DNA of 64,000 nucleotides from Gibbula magus. Taxonomy: Eukaryota; Mollusca; Gastropoda; Trochida; Trochidae. This document shows, piece by piece, positions 56,683 through 64,000 of this stretch. The notes beneath the pieces were generated by a model. That model made no database searches. It was not told the origin of the DNA and saw nothing but the letters and a program-made list of their open reading frames with translations. The translations under genes and the position numbers were made by a program. The stretch is from positions 72,902,622 to 72,966,621 of the forward strand of contig OW388294.1 in NCBI GenBank assembly GCA_936450465.1, written 5' to 3'. Each line of letters opens with the position of its first letter. Positions within the stretch are counted from its first letter, which is position 1.

Positions 56683-57054
56683 TCAGCACAGTGTACACTT
56701 GAATCCGTTTTTCATATATGTTTTCAGTTCATGAGCAGATGAAACGGATATCACAGATTCTCCTTTCACATGTGTGAATCTATTAAATGATGGTGCGTGC
56801 CATGGATATTTCTGAAAAGGTTTTCTCGTACTCTGCCTTGTTGGGATATTCCTCTGAAACTGACGTTGTCGTTGTACACGTGTGGAGTCTTCCTGACAGG
56901 CTGTGACAGTGTTATTCAGATCAGTAACTGAATCTCTCTTCCTGCAGCAGGCACAAGTGACGTTCGATGACACATGGCTCTCCAACCACATCTTAACCTT
57001 TTTCATGGCCTTTCGGGAACTGGAAGACATCTTAACATTTCCAGAGTATTCCAT
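56683..57054 (-). CDS. U27 minus ORF, 123 codons
   Basis: F for L at 80 (KPFQK), shared with U28 and, from its visible part, U31. Confidence 0.42.
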   Translation of the reverse strand: MEYSGNVKMSSSSRKAMKKVKMWLESHVSSNVTCACCRKRDSVTDLNNTVTACQEDSTRVQRQRQFQRNIPTRQSTRKPFQKYPWHAPSFNRFTHVKGESVISVSSAHELKTYMKNGFKCTLC

Positions 57055-57595
57055 TGTACGTGTACCAAAGGGTGTGTATAGTTTGAAGGATGAAGGTGAA
57101 ATAATATCTTACAAATATATGCTGCTTATATACACACTATCAAGACTGTCAAAACACAATGTGAGTAGTGTGAATGCACATGCAGTCAATCAGCACATTT
57201 TCCGCTATTTGTAAAGATCAAAGGATTGTGATCAAAGGGGAAAGTCCGTCACTTTGATCACATGAATTTGGCGGCTATACTTCAAAGAATACTTCAATTA
57301 ATGAAGGTGATTGGTTTGAATTTTGATTCTTTTCTACTATCCGGTGCTATCCTTCTACAACTGGCTTTTGATCTCTTCTCCTTCTATTGAAATACAAATA
57401 ATCCGATTGTGTAGATAATATACGCTTCTGTACACACTCTCATATTGTAAAAACGTACTCATTTATTTCGTTGTTAAAAGATCATGTTACCAGGTAAGAG
57501 TATGTTTCGATACATAAACTCATTTTTTATGGTCTGGATATAAGACATTGACATCGTCGAACCCCTGTTAAACTCTTCATGTTCAGTGAGCAGTT

Positions 57596-58084
57596 ATGAA
57601 TCTTTATAGTACATGTATCATTGGCAATGAACCCGGTTTTTCTAGATCAACACGGAATGGTCAGAACATGTCCGATTCAACAAAGAACAGTGATGGTTAT
57701 GAACCCATGGAAAATCCACGTCTCAGCGATTCTTCCTGTTCAGTGAGGACCAGTGTGTATCATGGTTCCTCACAAAAACTTCAAATGTCTGAAAGACCTC
57801 GGCAAATTATGCAAGACTCTAGTCAGGAGGACATGTTGTTGAATGAAACTAGTCAACTATCAAAATCCCCAAGAAGCAAACCAGTTTTAGGCATCCGTGC
57901 TAAAATAATTCAAAGCAACCTAGTTCAGAATGGAAATCAAGATACCTTCATCAAGAAAGAATTTAGAAACATTGAGGCATTCGTCTTAGTGAATGTGACT
58001 GCTTTCAAAAGAGGAAGTTTTGGCAGAAAGACCATGCAGAAATCGGTCCATCCAGTCCACAAACAAACTTTCACAGTCGTCTAG
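57596..58084 (+). CDS. U28 plus ORF, 162 codons
   Basis: As U27 with a private Q for R in the extension (TMQKS). Confidence 0.33.
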   Translation: MNLYSTCIIGNEPGFSRSTRNGQNMSDSTKNSDGYEPMENPRLSDSSCSVRTSVYHGSSQKLQMSERPRQIMQDSSQEDMLLNETSQLSKSPRSKPVLGIRAKIIQSNLVQNGNQDTFIKKEFRNIEAFVLVNVTAFKRGSFGRKTMQKSVHPVHKQTFTVV

Positions 58085-58393
58085 TTGTTTTACAATCAAA
58101 TATTTGATAGTGCTATGTTCTGAAAACTGTTGATTTTGTAAAAATCCCATTGAAGCCAAATAAAAATACAATGATTTTTCAATTGGTGTATATGATGTGT
58201 GATCTGGTATTTTCTCTAGTCAGAAAGTTATGTTGTCTCCGTGTACATTGACAAGTTCACTCAAGGAATAAAAACAAAGGAATATCAAATTGTTTTTCAC
58301 TCTTTTATTATATTTGTGTTCAACAAAGGTGACTTTCAATATTATAAAATAACCTTTCGCAAAGGCAAACAAAGTAATATCGAATACAATACA

Positions 58394-58837
58394 TCAACAA
58401 CATAGGATTATTGAAAATAGCAATGAAAATGAACAACACGATAACAAGGGTAAATGTGACATTGCAGCCAGCACAGTGTACACTTGAATCCGTTTTTCAT
58501 ATGTTTTCAGTTCATGAGCAGATGATACGGATATCACAGATTCTCCTTTCACGTGAGTGAATCTATGAAATGATGGTGCGTGCCATGGATATTTCTGAAA
58601 AGGTTTTCTCGTACTCTGCCTTGTTGGGATATTCCTCTGAAACTGACGTTGTCGTTGTACACGTGTGGAGTCTTCCTGACAGGCTGTGACAGTGTTATTC
58701 AGATCAGTAACTGAATCTCTCTTCCTGCAGCAGGCACAAGTGACGTTCGATGACACATGGCTCTCCAACCACATCTTAACCTTTTTCATGGCCTTTCGGG
58801 AACTGGAAGACATCTTAACATTTCCAGAGTATTCCAT
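58394..58837 (-). CDS. U28 minus ORF, 147 codons, alternative hydrophobic Cys-rich tail
   Basis: Third copy with the U8-type end, one Cys codon shorter in the CCC run. Combines KPFQ (as U27) with SFHRF (as U8 and U17). Confidence 0.35.
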   Translation of the reverse strand: MEYSGNVKMSSSSRKAMKKVKMWLESHVSSNVTCACCRKRDSVTDLNNTVTACQEDSTRVQRQRQFQRNIPTRQSTRKPFQKYPWHAPSFHRFTHVKGESVISVSSAHELKTYEKRIQVYTVLAAMSHLPLLSCCSFSLLFSIILCC

Positions 58838-59380
58838 TGCACGTGTACCAAAGGGTGTGTATAGTTTGAAGGATGAAGGTGAAATAATATCTTACAAATA
58901 TCAGCTGCTTATATACACACTATCAAGACTGTCAAAACACAATGTGAGTAGTGTGAATGCACATGCAGTCAATCAGCACATTTTCGGCTATTTGTAAAGA
59001 TCAAAGGATTGTGATCAAAGGGGAAAGTCCGTCACTTTGATCACATGCATTTCGCGGCAATACTTCAAAGAATACTTCAATTAATGAAGGTGATTGGTTT
59101 GAATGTTGATTCTTTTCTACTATCCGTTGCTATCCTTCTACAATTGGCTTTTGATCTCTTCTCCTTCTATTGAAATACAAATAATCCGATTGTGTAGATA
59201 ATATACGCTTCTTTACACACTCTCATATTGTAAAAACTTACTCATTTATTTCGTTGTTAAAAGATCATGTTACCAGGTAAGAGTATGTTTCGATACATAT
59301 AAACTCATTTTTTATGGTCTGGATATAAGACATTGACATCGTCGAACCCCTGTTAAACTCTTCATGTTCAGTGAGCAGTT

Positions 59381-59773
59381 ATGAATCTTAATAGTACATG
59401 TATCATTGGCAATGAACCCGGTTTTTCTAGATCAACACGGAATGGTCAGAACATGTCCGATTCAACAAAGAACAGTGATGGTTATGAACCCATGGAAAAT
59501 CCACGTTTTAGCGATTCTTCCTGTTCAGTAAGGACCAGTGTATATCATGGTCCCTTACAAAAACTTCAAATGTCTGAAAGACCTCGGCAAATTATGCAAG
59601 ACTCTAGTCAGGAGGACATGTTGTTGAATGAAACTAGTCAACTATCAAAATCCCCAAGAAGCAAACCAGTTTTAGGCATCCGTGCTAAAATAATTCAAGG
59701 CAACCTAGTTCAGAATGGAAATCAAGATATCTCATCAAGAAAGCATTTAGAAACATTGAGGCATTCGTCTTAG
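59381..59773 (+). CDS. U29 plus ORF, 130 codons, frameshifted C-terminus
   Basis: H for N in the shifted tail (RKHLET) is private. Confidence 0.28.
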   Translation: MNLNSTCIIGNEPGFSRSTRNGQNMSDSTKNSDGYEPMENPRFSDSSCSVRTSVYHGPLQKLQMSERPRQIMQDSSQEDMLLNETSQLSKSPRSKPVLGIRAKIIQGNLVQNGNQDISSRKHLETLRHSS

Positions 59774-60255
59774 AGACTGTGACTGCTTTCAAAAGAGGAA
59801 GTTTTGGCTGAAAGACCATGCGGAAATCGGTCCATCCGTTCCACACACAAACTTTCACAGTCGTCTAGTTGTTTTACAATCAAATATTTGATAGTGCTAT
59901 GTTCTGAAAACTGTTGAGTTTGTAAAAATCCCATTGAAGCCAAATAAAAATACAATGATATTTCAATTGGTGTATATGATGTGTGATCCGGTATTTTCTC
60001 TAGTCAGAAAGTTATGTTGTCTCCGTGTACATTGACAAGTTCACTCAAGGAATAAAAACAAAGGAATATCAAATTGTTTTTCACTCTTTTATTATCTTTG
60101 TGTTCAACAAAGGTGACTTTCAATATTATAAAATAACCTTTCTCAAAGGCAAACAAAGTAATATCGCATATAATACATCAACAACATAGGATTATTGAAA
60201 ATAGCAATGAAAATGAACAACAACACGATAACAAGGGTAAAGGTGACATTGCATG

Positions 60256-60627
60256 TCAGCACAGTGTACACTTGAATCCGTTTTTCATATATGTTTTCAG
60301 TTCATGAGCAGATGAAAAGGATATCACAGATTCTCCTTTCACGTGTGTGAATCTATTAAATGATGGTGCGTGCCATGGATATTTCTGAAGAGGTTTTCTC
60401 GTACTCTGCCTTGTTGGGATATTCCTCTGAAACTGACGTTGTCGTTGTACACGTGTGGAGTCTTCCTGACAGGCTGTGACAGTGTTATTTAGATCAGTAA
60501 CTGAATCTCTCTTCCTGCAGCAGGCACAAGTGACGTTCGATGACACATGGCTCTCCAACCACATCTTAACCTTTTTCATAGCCTTTCGGGAACTGGAAGA
60601 CATCTTAACATTTCCAGAGTATTCCAT
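60256..60627 (-). CDS. U29 minus ORF, 123 codons
   Basis: F for V at 104 (VISFSS) is private; silent CTA for CTG at L46. Confidence 0.42.
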   Translation of the reverse strand: MEYSGNVKMSSSSRKAMKKVKMWLESHVSSNVTCACCRKRDSVTDLNNTVTACQEDSTRVQRQRQFQRNIPTRQSTRKPLQKYPWHAPSFNRFTHVKGESVISFSSAHELKTYMKNGFKCTLC

Positions 60628-61168
60628 TGCACGTGTACCAAAGGGTGTGTATAGTTTGAAGGATGAAGGTGAAATAATATCTTACAAATATCAGCTGCTT
60701 ATATACACACTATCAAGACTGTCAAAACACAATGTGAGTAGTGTGAATGCACATGCAGTCAATCAGCACATTTTCCGCTATTTGTAAAGATCAAAGGATT
60801 GTGATCAAAGGGGAAAGTCCGTCACTTTGATCACATGAATTTGGCGGCTATACTTCAAAGAATACTTCAATTAATGAAGGTGATTGGTTTGAATTTTGAT
60901 TCTTTTCTACTATCCGGTGCTATCCTTCTACAACTGGCTTTTGATCTCTTCTCCTTCTATTGAAATACAAATAATCCGATTGTGTAGATAATATACGCTT
61001 CTGTACACACTCTCATATTGTAAAAACGTACTCATTTATTTCGTTGTTAAAAGATCATGTTACCAGGTAAGAGTATGTTTCGATACATAAACTCATTTTT
61101 TATGGTCTGGATATAAGACATTGACATCGTCGAACCCCTGTTAAACTCTTCATGTTCAGTGAGCAGTT

Positions 61169-61561
61169 ATGAATCTTTATAGTACATGTATCATTGGCAA
61201 TGAACCCGGTTTTTCTAGATCAACACGGAATGGTCAGAACATGTCCGATTCAACAAAGAACAGTGATGGTTATGAACCCATGGAAAATCCACGTTTTAGC
61301 GATTCTTCCTGTTCAGTAAGGACCAGTGTATATCATGGTCCCTTACAAAAACTTCAAATGTCTGAAAGACCTCGGCAAATTATGCAAGACTCTAGTCAGG
61401 AGGACATGTTGTTGAATGAAACTAGTCAACTATCAAAATCCCCAAGAAGCAAACCAGTTTTAGGCATCCGTGCTAAAATAATTCATGGCAACCTAGTTCA
61501 GAATGGAAATCAAGATATCTCATCAAGAAAGAATTTAGAAACATTGAGGCATTCGTCTTAA
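61169..61561 (+). CDS. U30 plus ORF, 130 codons, frameshifted C-terminus
   Basis: Same protein as U26, including IIHGNL. Confidence 0.28.
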   Translation: MNLYSTCIIGNEPGFSRSTRNGQNMSDSTKNSDGYEPMENPRFSDSSCSVRTSVYHGPLQKLQMSERPRQIMQDSSQEDMLLNETSQLSKSPRSKPVLGIRAKIIHGNLVQNGNQDISSRKNLETLRHSS

Positions 61562-62043
61562 AGACTGTGACTGCTTTCAAAAGAGGAAGTTTTGGCTGAA
61601 AGACCATGCGGAAATCGGTCCATCCGTTCCACACACAAACTTTCACAGTCGTCTAGTTGTTTTACAATCAAATATTTGATAGTGCTATGTTCTGAAAACT
61701 GTTGAGTTTGTAAAAATCCCATTGAAGCCAAATAAAAATACAATGATATTTCAATTGGTGTATATGATGTGTGATCTGGTATTTTCTCTAGTCAGAAAGT
61801 TATGTTGTCTCCGTGTACATTGACAAGTTCACTCAAGGAATAAAAACAAAGGAATATCAAATTGTTTTTCACTCTTTTATTATCTTTGTGTTCAACCAAG
61901 GTGACTTTCAATATTATAAAATAACCTTTCTCAAAGGCAAACAAAGTAATATCGCATATAATACATCAACAACATAGGATTATTGAAAATAGCAATGAAA
62001 ATGAACAACAACACGATAACAAGGGTAAAGGTGACATTGCATG

Positions 62044-62415
62044 TCAGCACAGTGTACACTTGAATCCGTTTTTCATATATGTTTTCAGTTCATGAGCAGA
62101 TGAAACGGATATCACAGATTCTCCTTTCACATGTGTGAATCTATTAAATGATGGTGCGTGCCATGGATATTTCTGAAGAGGTTTTCTCGTACTCTGCCTT
62201 GTTGGGATATTCCTCTGAAACTGACGTTGTCGTTGTACACGTGTGGAGTCTTCCTGACAGGCTGTGACAGTGTTATTCAGATCAGTAACTGAATCTCTCT
62301 TCCTGCAGCAGGCACAAGTGACGTTCGATGACACATGGCTCTCCAACCACATCTTAACCTTTTTCATGGCCTTTCGGGAACTGGAAGACATCTTAACATT
62401 TCCAGAGTATTCCAT
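62044..62415 (-). CDS. U30 minus ORF, 123 codons
   Basis: Majority protein sequence. The unit shares ATATATGCTGC upstream with U24, U26 and U27. Confidence 0.43.
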   Translation of the reverse strand: MEYSGNVKMSSSSRKAMKKVKMWLESHVSSNVTCACCRKRDSVTDLNNTVTACQEDSTRVQRQRQFQRNIPTRQSTRKPLQKYPWHAPSFNRFTHVKGESVISVSSAHELKTYMKNGFKCTLC

Positions 62416-62956
62416 TGTACGTGTACCAAAGGGTGTGTATAGTTTGAAGGATGAAGGTGAAATAATATCTTACAAATATATGCTGCTTATATACACACTA
62501 TCAAGACTGTCAAAACACAATGTGAGTAGTGTGAATGCACATGCAGTCAATCAGCACATTTTCCGCTATTTGTAAAGATCAAAGGATTGTGATCAAAGGG
62601 GAAAGTCCGTCACTTTGATCACATGAATTTGGCGGCTATACTTCAAAGAATACTTCAATTAATGAAGGTGATTGGTTTGAATTTTGATTCTTTTCTACTA
62701 TCCGGTGCTATCCTTCTACAACTGGCTTTTGATCTCTTCTCCTTCTATTGAAATACAAATAATCCGATTGTGTAGATAATATACGCTTCTGTACACACTC
62801 TCATATTGTAAAAACGTACTCATTTATTTCGTTGTTAAAAGATCATGTTACCAGGTAAGAGTATGTTTGGATACATAAACTCATGTTTTATGGTCTGGAT
62901 ATAAGACATTGACATCGTCGAACCCCTGTTAAACTCTTCATGTTCAGTGAGCAGTT

Positions 62957-63388
62957 ATGAATCTTTATAGTACATGTATCATTGGCAATGAACCCGGTTT
63001 TTCTAGATCAACACGGAATGGTCAGAACATGTCCGATTCAACAAAGAACAGTGATGGTTATGAACCCATGGAAAATCCACGTCTCAGCCATTCTTCCTGT
63101 TCAGTAAGGACCAGTGTGTATCATGGTCCCTCACAAAAACTTCAAATGTCTGAAAGACCTCGGCAAATTATGCAAGACTCTAGTCAGGAGGACATGTTGT
63201 TGAATGAAACTAGTCAACTATCAAAATCCCCAAGAAGCAAACCAGTTTTAGGCATCCGTGCTAAAATAATTCAAAGCAACCTAGTTCAGAATGGAAATCA
63301 AGATACCTTCATCAAGAAAGAATTTAGAAACATTGAGGTATTCGTCTTTGAGAATGTAACAGCTTTCAAAAGAGGAAGTTTTGGCTGA
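62957..63388 (+). CDS. U31 plus ORF, 143 codons
   Basis: VFVFEN class; same protein as U25. Confidence 0.33.
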   Translation: MNLYSTCIIGNEPGFSRSTRNGQNMSDSTKNSDGYEPMENPRLSHSSCSVRTSVYHGPSQKLQMSERPRQIMQDSSQEDMLLNETSQLSKSPRSKPVLGIRAKIIQSNLVQNGNQDTFIKKEFRNIEVFVFENVTAFKRGSFG

Positions 63389-63830
63389 AAGACCATGCGG
63401 AAATCGGTCCATCCAGTCCACAAACAAACTTTCACAGTCGTCTAGTTGTTTTACAATCAAATATTTGATAGTGCTATGTTCTGAAAACTGTTGATTTTGT
63501 AAAAATCCCATTGAAGCCAAATAAAAATACAATGATTTTTCAATTGGTGTATATGATGTGTGATCTGGTATTTTCTCTAGTCAGAAAGTTGTGTTGTCTC
63601 CGTGTACATTGACAAGTTCACTCAAGGAATAAAAACAAAGGAATATCAAATTGTTTTTCACTCTTTTATTATCTGTGTTCAACAAAGGTGACTTTCAATA
63701 TTATAAAATAACCTTTCGCAAAGGCAAACAAAGTAATATCGCATATAATACATCAACAACATAGGATTATTGAAAATAGCAATGAAAATGAACAACAACA
63801 CGATAACAAGGGTAAAGGTGACATTGCATG

Positions 63831-64000
63831 TCAGCACAGTGTACACTTCAATCCGTTTTTCATATATGTTTTCAGTTCATGAGCAGATGAAACGGATATC
63901 ACAGATTCTCCTTTCACGTGTGTGAATCTATTAAATGATGGTGCGTGCCATGGATATTTCTGAAAAGGTTTTCTCGTACTCTGCCTTGTTGGGATATTCC
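63831..64000 (-). CDS. U31 minus ORF, partial (cut by window end)
   Basis: The C-terminal 56 or so codons are visible, with NGLKC, GESVIS and KPFQ. The start lies beyond the window, so the array continues. Confidence 0.4.
   Translation of the reverse strand, partial: NIPTRQSTRKPFQKYPWHAPSFNRFTHVKGESVISVSSAHELKTYMKNGLKCTLC

Larger units (their letters stand above)
5771..64000. repeat. Tandem array of a 1.79-kb unit with a divergent ORF pair (U0 to U31)
   Basis: Plus-strand ATGs recur at 7272, 9060, 10845, 12911, 14701, 16493, 18284 and so on to 62957. Spacing is 1785-1792 bp except across the insertions in U3 and U12. Copies differ by scattered substitutions and small indels. The left edge is sharp at about 5771 (CCAAGAAGCAAAC), where U0 begins inside the plus ORF and is the most divergent copy; the array runs out of the window on the right. 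Unit order is: plus ORF, plus-strand AATAAA, minus-strand AATAAA, minus ORF, minus TATA, TCF/Rel-like cluster, GTAAGAG motif, plus TATA. It is not rDNA, histone or 5S DNA by any motif I can see. Confidence 0.97.

Noticed and set aside
5771..64000. Array as rDNA, 5S or histone repeat
   Set aside because: No rRNA-like conserved sequence and no histone-like protein. Both products are unrecognised and the unit has AATAAA signals rather than a histone 3' stem-loop.

Overview
The window is eukaryotic, AT-rich and dominated by repeats. The evidence is AATAAA signals, TATA boxes, a FLYWCH-type MULE, a Tc1/mariner-like MITE and a 2A-bearing non-LTR retrotransposon. That mix of elements suggests an aquatic invertebrate such as a mollusc or amphioxus. 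The phylum is an inference, and no host gene identifies the species.

Left flank (1-5770). This is ordinary intergenic DNA full of dead mobile elements. It holds a reverse-transcriptase C-terminal remnant (505-765, minus), a 443-bp TA-flanked MITE (870-1312) and a tRNA-like B box (about 1458). A decayed Mutator-like transposon (2115-5041) retains terminal inverted repeats, an 8-bp target duplication, a broken FLYWCH/MULE transposase and an internal 28-bp minisatellite. It is followed by a perfect 57-bp-arm palindrome (5121-5240) and a long (TA)n tract (5275-5393).

Tandem array (5771 to the window end). At least 58 kb is a head-to-tail array of a unit of about 1.79 kb. There are 30 units numbered U1-U30 from the plus-ORF ATG, plus a truncated U0 on the left and a U31 cut by the window end. 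Most ATG-to-ATG spacings are 1785-1792 bp. Each unit carries a plus-strand ORF (117-175 codons, usually 130-175) and a minus-strand ORF (usually 123 codons). The two ORFs are divergent across a region of about 545 bp, and convergent across about 440 bp where both strands have AATAAA. The minus ORF has a TATATAAG box about 71 bp upstream of an ATG in strong context. The plus ORF has a GATATAAG box about 55 bp upstream. Between them lie three TCF/LEF-like motifs and one Rel/NF-kB-like motif in under 50 bp, two of the TCF-like motifs forming an 11-bp inverted repeat. I recognise neither protein. The simplest reading is a high-copy tandem array of a compact divergent gene pair, or a satellite derived from one, under concerted evolution.

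Interruptions of the array. U3 carries a 290-bp hairpin-rich insertion (10868-11157) that breaks its plus ORF. U12 carries a 2.13-kb non-LTR element (28561-30691). Its ORF1 has a hydrophobic N-terminal segment, a 2A motif, a coiled coil and an L1-ORF1p-like C-terminal region. A same-frame UAG separates ORF1 from an AP-endonuclease domain with a substituted catalytic residue. The element ends before any reverse transcriptase, and about 389 bp of the unit is missing at its right edge, so a deletion probably followed insertion.

Coding status of the unit ORFs is unproven. Variants among copies are only mildly depleted of amino-acid changes in the minus ORF and look near neutral in the plus ORF. 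Several copies carry frameshifts.
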